64,000 bases of DNA from Antennarius striatus (lineage: Eukaryota > Chordata > Actinopteri > Lophiiformes > Antennariidae): NCBI RefSeq assembly GCF_040054535.1, contig NC_090781.1, positions 4,842,501 to 4,906,500 on the forward strand, given 5' to 3'. The position numbers and the translations under genes are program-made. The notes below the pieces were generated by a model that was not told where the DNA came from, did not search any database, and worked only from the letters and a program-made list of their open reading frames with translations. This document shows positions 43,280-54,058 of the stretch, in pieces; the stretch's first letter is position 1; each line of letters begins with the position of its first letter.

Positions 43280-44856
43280 TTTTTTTTTTGATTTTTGCAA
43301 AAACACTTTAATCTCATTCAAACATTTTGCAGTTTTACATTAGATGAAAGCATTTAAGTGCCTCAGAACATCTTTTCCAAACAAACTTCAATCACATTTA
43401 GAACATTTAGAACATTTAGAACATTTAGAACATTTTACAAATTTTCATTAGATGAAATTTCAAAAACACTAAACACTCAAAAACATTAAACACCAAGAAA
43501 CAAAGGGAAATTCAATATAACAATTAGTGCATTATAACAGGAAGTTTGCAAAAGTGAGGTGGTCATCAACTAAAGTGCATAGGACATTTTTGTAACACCA
43601 GATGTTCCTAAAGTTATTCAGGTCTTTTGTCAATTTATAGAAACCAAATTCTAGTTTTAAGCGACATCTGATGTTACAGCAAAAAACAGTAGCTGCTTCT
43701 TGAACAGTATTGTTTTCAATTTTCCTCTTCCTGGTTACATGAATTGCAAGTTTTGCCTCCCCAGAAATAAAATTTAAAAGCTGCCACTTTCTCTGATTCG
43801 ATCTATTGTACCCAGCACCGTAGATGAATTTCCTGATACTAAAGTTTTCATTGAACAAGTTAAAAACATTCGTTAGAAGAGTGAAGAGCACTGCAAGTCT
43901 CCCACACTCACTGAAAGTATGGAAGACTGTCTCCTGAAGAGGACAGAAGGGACACTGGCTGGATACCGCAGGGGCAAAAACAGACACAAAAGCATTGGAA
44001 CCGACGGCACCATGCAAAATCCTCCACTGGAGGTCGGCTGTTTTTTTCTTGAGGGGAGGTTTGTACAGAAGTCTCCACTGCGGGTCAGGTCCATTTCCCG
44101 TCATCTTGTTGGCCCAGGTAGTAGGTGCTCTGTTACACAGGTTTTTCTTGTTGATCACTTTTACACATTGTTTGTACAGTATTTTTTTGTTGGCCGTGTG
44201 CAGGCTGATCTGTCGTTCATCTCCGAGGAGAGGACCCTCCAGTTCTCCAAACAGGGGACTGATGTGGACCTCTGGGAAAGGATCTTTGCTGTCTGGTACA
44301 GTCCCTGTACTATAGTCCAGGAGGAGGCTTTTCTCCTTCCAGGAAAGTTTTTGCCTCCACAGTTGTAGCACCCTCTGAGCCACCCTGGTGGACTGGATGT
44401 TCAGCAGGGAGCTCACAGCCTGGGCATCCGCCAGCGCAGGCCCGGTGTTGTCCAGCAGTTGCTGGAGGGTCACGGTCCTGGTTCTGCAAAGCGCTGCAGA
44501 CAGACCAGGTGTGGCTCCACTGCAGACGTCCAGCCTGGCCCCATGCACTAATGGTTCCCTCAGTAACCAGAACAAAGAGTTAGAGCTTTTTCCTGGGCTG
44601 CTTTTAAAAAGGGCCCACGACTTAAAAACACCATGATAAAACGGAGGCAAACCATTTAACTTTAGAAGCTTAGAGTCCATTAAAAACAGTGCAGCATCCA
44701 GGTCCAAGTGGCTCACTCGTCTGAATATGCAGCCGGCCACCTCTCTCCACGTCAGATCCGCTGGTCCGGTCAGAAACCGCTGGATGAACTGTAATCTGAA
44801 CGTGGCTGTTCTGCTAGCCAGGTGGATGAGGCCCTGTCCTCCCTCCTCTCTTGATA
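43280..44856 (-). mobile_element. Tx1-group LINE copy T2, 5'-truncated
   Basis: Starts (minus) inside the region after the RT at SREEGGQGLIHLASRTATF and runs to the end of pol at 43532 with no stop or frameshift over about 440 codons, including CPFCPLQETVFHTFSEC. The 3' UTR ends GTGTTTTTGCAAAAATC plus A-rich bases and (TTC)n. Its sequence closely follows T1 across the shared 1.5 kb, so T1 and T2 are recent relatives. Confidence 0.88.
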
Positions 44857-44876
44857 GAAGAAGAAGAAGAAGAAGA
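44857..44876. repeat. (GAA)n junction between T2 and T3
   Basis: Six to seven GAA units. Confidence 0.92.
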
Positions 44877-45017
44877 TTTGATTTTTGCAAAAACACTTTA
44901 ATCTCATTCAAACATTTTGCAGTTTTACATTAGATGAAAGCATTTAAGTGGCTCAGAACATCTTTTCCAAACAAACTTCAATCACATTTAACATTTAGAA
45001 CATTTAGAACATTTAGA
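44877..45017 (-). mobile_element. Tx1-group LINE copy T3, only 141 bases of 3' UTR
   Basis: Matches the terminal 3' UTR of T1 and T2 (TTGCAAAAACACTTTAATCT and onward) and stops within the ACATTTAGA minisatellite. It is then followed directly by (GAA)n. A very short 5'-truncated insertion. Confidence 0.85.
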
Positions 45018-45041
45018 AAGAAGAAGAAGAAGAAGAAGAAG
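45018..45041. repeat. (GAA)n junction between T3 and T4
   Basis: Eight AAG/GAA units. Confidence 0.92.
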
Positions 45042-48000
45042 ATTTTTTTTTGTTTTTGCAAAAACACTTTAATCACATTCAAACATTTTACAGTTTTACA
45101 TTAGATGAAAGCACTAAAGTGCTTCAAAAACACTAAAAACCAATAAATGAAAGGAAATACAATTTAAAAATTAGTGCATTATATCAGGAAGTTTGCAAAA
45201 GTGAGGTGATCATCAACTAAAGTGCATAGGACATTTTTGTGACACCAGATGTTACTAAAGTTATTTAGGTCTTTTGTCATTTTATAGAAACCAAATTCTA
45301 GTTTTAAGCGATATCTGATCTTCTTCTTTTCCTTTCGGCTTTTACCTTCAGGGGTCGCCACAGCGAATCAATTTCCTCCATCTAGCCCTGTCCTTTGAAT
45401 CCTCTTCTCTCACACCAACTACCTTCATGTCTTCCCTCATTACATCCATAAACCTCCTCTTTGGTCTCCCTCTAGGCCTCCTGCCTGGCAGTTCAAAACT
45501 CAGCATCCTTCTACCAATATATTCACTATCTCTCCTCTGGACATGTCCAAACCATCTCAGTCTGGCCTCTCTGACTTTATCTCCAATACCTCTAACATGT
45601 GCTGTCCCTCTGATGTACTCATTCCTGATCCTATCCTTCCTGGTCACTCCCAGAGAGAACCTCAGCATCTTCATCTCTGCTACCTCCAGCTCTGTCTCCT
45701 GTCTTTTCCTCAGTGACACTGTCTCTAGACCAAACAACATCGCTGGTCTCACCACAGTTTTGTACACCTTTCCTTTCATTTTAGCTGAAACTCTTCTATC
45801 ACACATCACACCTGACATTTTCCTCCACCAGTTCCATCCTGCCTGTACACGCTTCTTCACCTCTTTTCCACACTCTCCATTGCTCTGGACTGTTGAGCCT
45901 AAGTACTTAAAATCCTCCACCTTCTTGATCTCTTCTCCCTGTACCCTCACTCTTCCACTTGGGTCCCTCTCATTCACACACATGTACTCTGTCTTACTGC
46001 GGCTAACCTTCATTCCTCTCCTTTCCAGGACAAACCTCCACCTCTCTAGCTTCTTCTCCACCTGTTCCCTGCTCTCACTACAGATCACAATGTCATCTGC
46101 AAACTTCATAGTCCATGGAGATTCCTGTCTAACCTCGTCTGTCAGCCTGTCCATCACCATAGCGAACAAGAAGGGGCTCAGAGCTCATCCCTGATGCAGT
46201 CCCACCTCCACCTTGAACTCCTCTGTCACACCTACAGCACACCTCACCACTGTCTTACAGTCCTCGTACATGTCCTGCACCGCTCTAACATACTTCTCTG
46301 CCACTCCAGACTTCCTCATACAATACCAGCGACATTTGATGTTACAGCAAAAAACAGTAGCTGCTTCTTGAACAGTATTGTTTTCAATTCTCCTTTTCCT
46401 GGTCACATAAATTGCAAGTTTTGTCTCTTCAGAGATAAAATTTAAAAGCTGACACTTTCTTTGATTCGATTTATTGTACCCAGCACCGTAGATGAATTTC
46501 CTGATACTAAAATTTTCACTGAAGAGATTAAAGACATTCGTTAGAAGAGTGAAGAGCACTGCAAGTCTCCCACACTCACTAAAAGCATGAAACTCTGTCT
46601 CACGAAGGGAACAGAAGGGACACTGGCTGGACACAGCAGGGTTAAAAACAGAGATAAAGCATTGGAACCGATGGCACCATGTAAAATTCTCCACTGGAGG
46701 TCGACTGTTTTTTTCTTGAGGGGAGGTTTGTATAGAAGTCAGGTCAGGTCCATTTCCCGTCATTCTGTTGGCCCAGGTAGTGGGTGCTCTGTCACACAGG
46801 CTTTTCTTGTTGATAACTTTTACACATTGTCTGTACAGTATTTTTTTGTTGGCCGTGTGCAGGTTGATTTCTCATTCATCTCCGAGGAGAAGACCCTCCG
46901 GTTCTCCAAACAGGGGACTGATGTGGACCTCAGGGAAAGGATCTTTGCTGTCTGGCGCAGTCCCTGTACTATAGTCCAGGAGGAGGCTTCTCTCTTTTCC
47001 GGAGAGTCTTTACCTCCACAGTTGTAGCACCCTCTGAGCCACCCTGGTGGACTGGATGTTCAGCAGAGAGCTCACTGCCTGGGCATCCGCCAACGCTGTC
47101 CCCGGCGTTGTCCACCAGCTGCTGGAGGGTCATGGTCCTGGTTCTGCAAAGCGCTGCAGACAGCCCATGTGTGGCTCCACTGCAGACATCCAGCCTGGCT
47201 CCATGCACTAGTGGTTCCTTCAGTAACCCGAACAGAGAGTCAGACCTTTTTCCTTAGCTGCTTTTAAATAGTGCCCATGACTTAAAGACACCATGATAAA
47301 ACGGAGGCAAACCATTTAACTTTAGAAACTTTGTGTCCATTAAAAACAGTGCAGCATCCAGGTCCAAGTTACTCACACATTTGAATATGCAGCTGGCCAC
47401 CTCTCTCCACGTCAGATCTGCTGGTCCAGTCAGAAACCGCTGGATGAACTGTAATCTGAACCTGGCTGTTCTACTAGCCAGGTGGATGAGGCCCTGCCCC
47501 CCCTCCTCTCTTGATAAAAACAACACTCCTTGAGGCACCCATTGCAGCCCATCCCAGAAAAATTTAACAAGTTTGGTCTGGATTTGGGCTAGAAACCCTG
47601 ATGGAGGGTCCATACAGGCCAAGCAGTGCCACAGCTGTGAGGCCACCAGGTTGTTTATCACTAAAACTCGACCTCTGTGCGACATTCTGGGGAGCAACCA
47701 TTTCCATTTTTTAAGTTTCCCTTCTATTTTTTCAATGACGCCCTCCCAGTTCTTCCTGGTTGTTGTCTCATTTCCCATGTACACACTGAGATATTTGAGA
47801 CCATCAGTCTTCCAACACAAGTTTTGAGGAAGAACCGGGGGGTTGCCATGCCACTCACCAATAGCAAGGGCTTCACTTTTGCTCCAGTTTACTTTTGCAG
47901 CAGTTAAAACATTGAATGAGTTTGTCAAACCCACCAACATCAACATCCCTTTGGTTTTTGATAAGAACAACATCATCAGCATAGGCAGATAAAATAATGC

Positions 48001-48175
48001 TCTGTCTAACACCAGGTAAAATCAAACCGTCAATGCTTTTGCAGATTTTACAGAGGAGGGGTTCCAGAGAGAGTGCATAGAGCATCCCAGACAGAGCACA
48101 GCCCTGCCGGATGCCCCGGTGCACCCTGAAGGGGGCACACAAACTGCCGTTAAACTTCAGTATATTCTCAACTCC
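45042..48175 (-). mobile_element. Tx1-group LINE copy T4, 5'-truncated, split by RTE copy E
   Basis: 3' UTR 45042-45180, then pol C-terminus fragments at 45181-45307 and 46341-47250 and RT at 47254-48172. The RT keeps an intact catalytic box, ILSAYADDVVLIKNQ, and the upstream GIRQGCALSGMLYALS, but the frame is shifted several times. It is more diverged from T1 than T2 is, and lacks the 9-bp minisatellite. Its 5' end (about 48172) abuts a Rex3-like fragment near CCACTTCTTTT. Confidence 0.83.
45320..46328 (-). mobile_element. RTE-clade LINE, 5'-truncated copy E, nested in T4
   Basis: Encodes the RT C-terminal half (KFADDIVICSESREQ, FKYLGSTVQSNG, RWFGHVQRRDSEYIGRRM, ending KLIRCGDP) plus the GAA-type tail. 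Flanked by GCGATATCTGAT (45308-45319) and GCGACATTTGAT (46329-46340), a 12-base duplication with two differences. It shares with copy D the premature TGA after the HQG codons. Confidence 0.85.
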
Positions 48176-48664
48176 ACTTCTTTTACCGGTCAATTTACGT
48201 ACCTACTCTCATCTATGGTCATGAGCTTTGGGTCATGACCGAAAGGACAAGATCCCGGATACAAGCGGCTGAAATGAGTTTCCTCCGTAGAGTGGATGGG
48301 CGCACCCTTAGAGATAGGGTGAGGAGCTGAGTCACCAGGGAGGAGCTTGGAGTAGAGCTGCTGCTCCTCCGCCTCGAGCAGAGCCAGCTGAGGTGGCTCG
48401 GGCATCTGTTCCGGATGCCTCCCAGACGCCTCCCTGGGGAGGTTTTCTGGTCATGTCCTACCGAGGAGACCTCAAGGAAGACCTAGGACACGCTGGATGG
48501 ACTATGTCTCTTGGCTGATCTGGGAATGCCTCGGGGTCCCCCTGGAGGAGCTGGAGGAGGTGTCTGGGGAGAGGAAAGTATGGGCATCCCTGCTGAGACT
48601 GTTGCCCCCGCAACCCGGCCCCGGACAAGCGGTTGATGATGGATAGATGGATGGATGGATGGAT
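48176..48664 (+). mobile_element. Rex3-like RTE LINE 3' end with (GGAT)n tail
   Basis: Frames encode PTLIYGHELWVMTERTRSRI, QAAEMSFLRRVDGRTLRDRV, QLRWLGHLFRMPPRRLPGEV and LGMPRGPPGGAGG, with frameshifts. It ends in ATGGATGGATGG. The conserved C-terminal motifs and the tail are those of the abundant fish Rex3-like elements. The name is from recognition, not alignment. Confidence 0.7.
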
Positions 48665-49155
48665 ATGCATAAAAAAACACATTTGAGATGTATTTCCAAA
48701 TGACAAATGCTGTTCACAAAAACTATTGTTATGTTAGATTTACTTTATTACTTCTATATATGACACTAGAACTATTAACATGATACATGAAAAGCATCAT
48801 TTACAGAAGTTGCAATTGTCCTAATCATCATCTAGAGCAAAGATAAAATTAGGGTCATAACTCCTAACAAAATTGATTTAAAGGTTATTAAGAGTCCAGA
48901 TTAAGTCTGGCCTACTTTAACAACATAACATTTTCCTAAAAGTTAGATGATTAGGATTTTATAATCTTATAATCTTAATTTTATAATGCAATCTGTCATC
49001 TGGTTCAGCAAATATCAGCTTGAGTCTTTTAGGCTGCCCCGTACTGTAGTTAAAAAAATCAGCATTAGTCGATTGTTTATGTTTGAAATTTCACAAATGA
49101 TGCCCACTGAATGCCACATATCAATCTTCTCACATTAACCACATTCACCAGAATG

Positions 49156-49163
49156 AATCCACA
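49156..49163 (-). promoter_or_regulatory. FoxH1-like site upstream of sebox
   Basis: AATCCACA on + is TGTGGATT on -, the FoxH1 (Nodal/Smad2 co-factor) consensus TGTGKATT. It lies 104 bases upstream of the sebox ATG. A GGTGTG T-box-like core follows at 49188-49193. Function is inferred. Confidence 0.35.
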
Positions 49164-49211
49164 CTGACCTGAGCTCTGTGGGTGGTGGGTGTGGAGTTCC
49201 AGTTGATCTGC

Positions 49212-49218
49212 TATAAGA
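49212..49218 (+). promoter_or_regulatory. sebox: sebox TATA box
   Basis: TATAAGA, 49 bases before the first ATG of sebox, placed so that transcription would begin around 49240. A CAGAGGGTCAAGCAGGACATC leader follows, giving a very short 5' UTR. Confidence 0.55.
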
Positions 49219-49266
49219 GGCACTCAGCACTGCTGCTGTCAGCATCAGAGGGTCAAGCAGGACATC

Positions 49267-49734
49267 ATGTCTCTCTTCATGGACTCCGACATCCAGCAGA
49301 AAAGCTTGGTGGATTTTAAGGTGCTATTTGAAGAACACTGTAAAGGTGAGCTCAGTGTCATTTAGATCATAACTAATAAAATGCTGTTTTCTTTCACCTT
49401 AATGGCCCTGATAGAATAAGCTAAACACAAATTACGAGATGAATTGATGACATTTTCAGGAAACTTGTTCTTTTCTTTTTTTTTTTAAGGGAATACAGGA
49501 CAAACATTTGGAATTTCACTTTCAGAATGATCACCTAGACAAGAAGAAGACGGAATGCACTTTATTAATCTTGCTTTTTGAGGAAATATTTTTCCACACC
49601 AAGCACTGGTTATAAAAATGTATTCATATTATAAATATATATATTTTTTGATCATATTATTAAAGAACTAAATTATATTATTATATTACATCTATATGTT
49701 TTTAATTATATATGTATATGTATGTATGTATGTA

Positions 49735-49796
<62 letters not shown>

Positions 49797-51608
49797 CACA
49801 GACACTTTTTTGTAGTGCGTACAAAAAAGTAAATTTAGCCTACATTTTAGTCGACAAATATTACAATTCTACATTACAAATACATTATGTAAAACTGACC
49901 AAAATGTAAATGTAACATAAGTATACGTAGGCTATTATTAAGAAATAAAGAAATATTTTTTTACAGTACCGGTATATATTTGCCGTCATCCTTATATGTA
50001 CCGCAGCAAATTCTATAATTTTTATGTCAAAGACTTAAATCTTAATCTATCCTTTTTTTCCCTTTTTTTTTAGTCACAGCAACACTCCGTCAATCCTTTA
50101 TTTAATCCATACTAATTTTAATTTTCTGCCTTTTTGTGCGTGGTGTCGTCAGGAGACTGTCGGGCAGAGGGTGTGATGTCTCCGGAGCCGGAGAGAGTTG
50201 CCGGATTGATGGAGGGCCAGAGGAAACGGAAGAGGACTATCTTCAGTCGAGCTCAACTGTCGGAGCTGGAGCAGGCCTTCGCCGTGACGCCCTACCCGGA
50301 CATCACGATGCGGGAGCGGCTGGCCGCACACACACACCTACCCGAGAGCAAAATACAGGTGAGAGTTCACGATAGAAACGCAGTGAAACTGTATAAATCA
50401 TGGTTATCAAGAGTGATCGACTGCTTAGGGTCCAAATTTTACTTCTGTAAACTGTTTTAAAGACCACTGGAACGTTAGCTGGAAGTGATGAGCCCACAGA
50501 TAAATGTCCCTCAACTTTTTTTGTACCAACATCGTCTTGGATCACTCCGACAATACAGCGGATTTGATGCTTATCTTAACAGAGATGCGCTAACAAGAGC
50601 TCAGGTTAGCGCTGTCTCGGCCAGTGAATTTGAATTTAGTCCTTAGAACTCCACTGATGACAACTGAGTATGTATAAAACAGTCTGGACTAGTATCGGTG
50701 AACACTCAACAAGATAATTAATGGTTTGTGGAAATGTAGTGGGTTTAAAGAAACATAATAAAATTCTTCAGATCACCGGTTTTCTTGCGATTTATACTGT
50801 ATAAAATAAATGGATAAAACTAATCTATTCATACTAGTATTACTTCTCCAAATGTAGCACATGTTGACAACTGTTTTCCAGTCCGACATAATTATAATTA
50901 CACTGTTGTCATTTTCCAAAGGTGTGGTTCCAAAACAGAAGAGCCAGAAGCATCAAGACTGGGAGACACTTCAAGTCCACCAAGCCTGTCCAAGGGTGTC
51001 GGGGGGCTGTTGATGCCCCTCCTGTGCCTGTGACCTCTGCTTTCATTGCCTCCACCACCCTGGCAGACATTTTCAGGCCTGAGCAGAACCTCTGCAGTGA
51101 TGACGTTCCGCAGATGTATTCTGACTGGATCCAAATCTATAACAACCCTGTATCATCACCAGCATCTTCCTCATCCCTCCATCAACAGTCTTCCTCAAAA
51201 CCCTCAGAGTCTCGTCTCTGGGAGGACGAGCAGCACCATCACCGCCGGCAGCAGCTGGGACCGACCCTCCCTGGTTTTCTTCCTGGTTCTTTCCCTCAGT
51301 CAATCACTAGACAGCCACATCAGCTGACCTCCAACCGCTCCTACCAAGCATTTTCAAACTTCAAATCCCAGATGATGGGTCCATCTGGGGCCCATCAGGC
51401 CATGTTTGGAGGTAGCACAGTGTGTGGAGGTCAAAGCTCAGTAGATCAGGTAGTCTCTTCTCATCCTCAGTCCATTTATTGGGACTTAACTACGGGACAA
51501 GGACACCACCACCATCATCACCCACAAATGGGACCACAGACCTCCATGGGCTACATCTCTGACCTGATCTACAATGCTGCTATTGTCACCAACTTTTTGG
51601 AATTCTGA
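49267..51608 (+). CDS. sebox: Sebox homeobox transcription factor
   Basis: Three exons: 49267-49345, 50153-50358 and 50922-51608; stop TGA; 323 residues. Start MSLFMDSDIQQKSL. The homeodomain occupies residues 50-109: RKRKRTIFSRAQLSELEQAF, TPYPDITMRERLAAHTHLPE, SKIQ | VWFQNRRARSIKTG, with Q50 and N51. The last intron splits the homeodomain between positions 46 and 47, a site usual in paired-class genes. There is no paired box. The tail is Ser/Gln/His-rich with a His6 run and ends MGYISDLIYNAAIVTNFLEF. Sebox (zebrafish mezzo) belongs to the Mix/Sebox-type Q50 group and acts in Nodal-dependent mesendoderm formation. Adjacent tmem199 and poldip2 match the human SEBOX neighbourhood. Alternative: another Mix-type gene, less likely given the synteny. 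Confidence 0.85.
49720..49796. repeat. (TATG)n(TG)n(TA)n microsatellite in sebox intron 1
   Basis: Five TATG units, about 46 bases of TG, then TATATATATA. Nothing else is recognisable in the 0.8-kb first intron of sebox. Confidence 0.92.
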
Positions 51609-51933
51609 TCAAGTTATGAAATGTACAACCTATGTTTTTGTCAATATTTACCTTTGTGATGGTGTTTCCAGAGGCGAACATTCTTTAAATCCAAGCATAG
51701 TGTTCCATTTAATTGTTTTCAAGTTGTTGTTTTGTTCTCTATTTTTTATGTTCCAGACACATTTAAAATATATGAGTGAATGATTTGGACAGGAGTCTTC
51801 TAGTTGTGGGTGAAGAACCAGTTCCTCTCATTATATTGCCTAGCGGGTACCTGTGGAAATTCTACGATAAAACAATAATATCAGACTTCATTTGTTTTCT
51901 TGTGTACAGTGTGTTTGCATTATGTCAATGGAC

Positions 51934-51950
51934 AATAAACAGAAAATAAA
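51934..51950 (+). promoter_or_regulatory. sebox: sebox poly(A) signals
   Basis: AATAAA at 51934-51939 and AATAAA at 51945-51950, about 330 bases past the stop, followed by a T-rich GTCTTTTTTGTGG element. Confidence 0.7.
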
Positions 51951-54058
51951 GTCTTTTTTGTGGTGACAGCTGTTCATTTAATTCCATGATGATCTCAGGA
52001 GCTCTTGTTCATGTGATTCCTTCTGCCAGATGCGCCGTGATTGTTTGGCGCTTGATTGACAGGTAGTGGGTGAAGTTAAAGCGTGACACCGTGAGGTGGG
52101 GAGATCCCTGTCTACTGTTCAGCTTTTTGTGATACACAATTAAGATAGAAAAATGCCTGAAAAAAAATCATTATTAAATTTATAATTTTGTAGAATGTTA
52201 ATGTAATAACCCATGAATAAATGAGCTGGAGCAGCAGCCAGTCTCATCTCATACTTTTTACAGCACAATGTAATTGGAGCATAAGTTTACTTGTCCACTA
52301 ATTACACTTTCAATTTTATAAAATAAATTTATGTGCTTCCATTAATATTTTATGTTGATAAATTATTGTATGTTATATAGTTTCCCCCTCTATGATCTAT
52401 ACTGTTGGGCTTTGTTTTTTTTTGTAAAATTACACAATAATTAAGACACAGTAATAAACAAATTTTTCTTTTGATTTTGTGATGTGGTCTAGTTTGATTT
52501 TGTACTATTTGAGATTCAGATACCAAAACTGAAGACTTTATCTGTGTTGACAGTTCTTCTCAGTGAAAAAGAGACAAACTGTAGATTATGTGACGTGGAA
52601 GGTTTTTAACCTCATTTCAATGTTTTCCAGATCAATAAATGACTCGTGGAAAAATTTTAGGAGGAGCAAATTAGTTCAGTAATCCAGAATCGTGGACTTT
52701 CTGATCTATCAACATGGACTCTTCTCACATAGCAGCTCCTGTTTGTCCTGCTCTAAGCTGAGCTGTACCATGTTCAACGCTGTGTGACCCTGAGGGTATT
52801 ATTTTTCAAAACATCCTGATTAAAATGACATCTTGTGGTAAGATACCATGACAGGAATAATTATTTTAAAAATCAAAATATTTTTTTCGTATCTCTTTAC
52901 TTTATGTATCAGGAGGTTTAGATGGACAGAGGGAAGAAAAATAAGAAGTAAATTAAAGCCTGAGCTCAGGGTCTATCAGCTTACAGCCACTGTAATTCTG
53001 CTTGGATTTAAGTCTAGAAATATTACGAGAGGCATAATACAGAGGAAATATGACAGACAGCAGCGCACACTGTTCGTCCAGCTCTGGGTAGAGATCTCTG
53101 CATATCATAATCATCTTTAATACAGAATAATCTTTCAATAAACCTTTAATCCGGGTGTCAAATCTCAGATCTTAGGAAGATACTTTTTTGTATTCCAGAT
53201 GTAGTTACATATTTTAATCTTTCCCCTGATATGACAGGACTTACCATGAAGAGGACACGATAGTTTGCAAAAAAAAGAAAAATTGTGAATTAATTTGACA
53301 AGAAGGGATCAGAGACAACATATCCTCTGTGTCCTAGTGGAGATGTTTTGAAATAAAGTAGATTAGTGTTATTGTTCTCAGGATCCTAAGGGTTCCATTA
53401 CCGCTGCTAAGTAGAATAACATTGTTTTTGTTTTTTGACTTTGTATTCCTCTTGAAGCTAAATACAGTTAGCACAAATCAGACAACTGTTACCAAATTAG
53501 TTATGACCTAGTTATATTATCATCCATCACCGAACAGTTAGGTGATGGATGATAATATAACTCAAACAAATCAGTAGACAGTGTCAGTAATTATTTATGT
53601 TGGGTTATTGTGAGGAAGGAAAACCATGGAAGAAAAATTTCAATATCTATCCAATGCAGACGCAGACTTCTCTCAAAGCATTCCAACATCTCCTGAGGAA
53701 GACAAGATTATTGGGAGAGAGGCAACAGAAACATAAGGATTGTTGACATGTAATTTTAATGAGCACAAAATCATAATTACATCAGTGCAAATCACTTATT
53801 TTATGAAACTGTACCAGTTTTAGGATGAACGTGACATACAAACCAGCTGTACATTGAGGGATGTTTTAATATCTGAGCAGCTGGAACTTTAGAGCGCTAA
53901 TGTTTAACAAACGATTTAAAAAAGCAACCGCGGAGTCACTCAGTTGAACATTTTCAATCATGGAAACCATAAACAAGACATAAATATGTTTCTCAGCCAT
54001 ATAAAAATCTTGAAATAGTTAACTAACTCAATGAGCTCATAGCTCAGTTTGCTGGGTT
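51951..54058. other. Convergent intergenic spacer sebox/tmem199
   Basis: About 2.1 kb between the converging 3' ends. Apart from the 53510 hairpin no repeat family or gene is evident. ATTAAA variants on the minus strand (TTTAAT at 53865-53870 and 53755-53760) are candidate tmem199 poly(A) signals. Confidence 0.55.
53510..53562. other. Perfect 22-bp-stem hairpin
   Basis: AGTTATATTATCATCCATCA, plus CC, pairs exactly with 53541-53562 across a 9-base loop GAACAGTTA. No family was recognised. It lies between sebox and the 3' end of tmem199. Confidence 0.85.

Noticed and set aside
42737..44911. Apparent fused proteins starting MNEIKVFLQKS, then poly-Ser or poly-Leu, then Tx1 pol
   Set aside because: The frame runs from one Tx1 3' UTR through the (TTC)n tract into the next copy. 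The start is a TTG, not an ATG, so it is a by-product of the stacking.
48665..54058. Vitronectin gene next to sebox, as in human
   Set aside because: No hemopexin-type or somatomedin-B-type exon could be recognised on either strand here. It may lie elsewhere in this fish.
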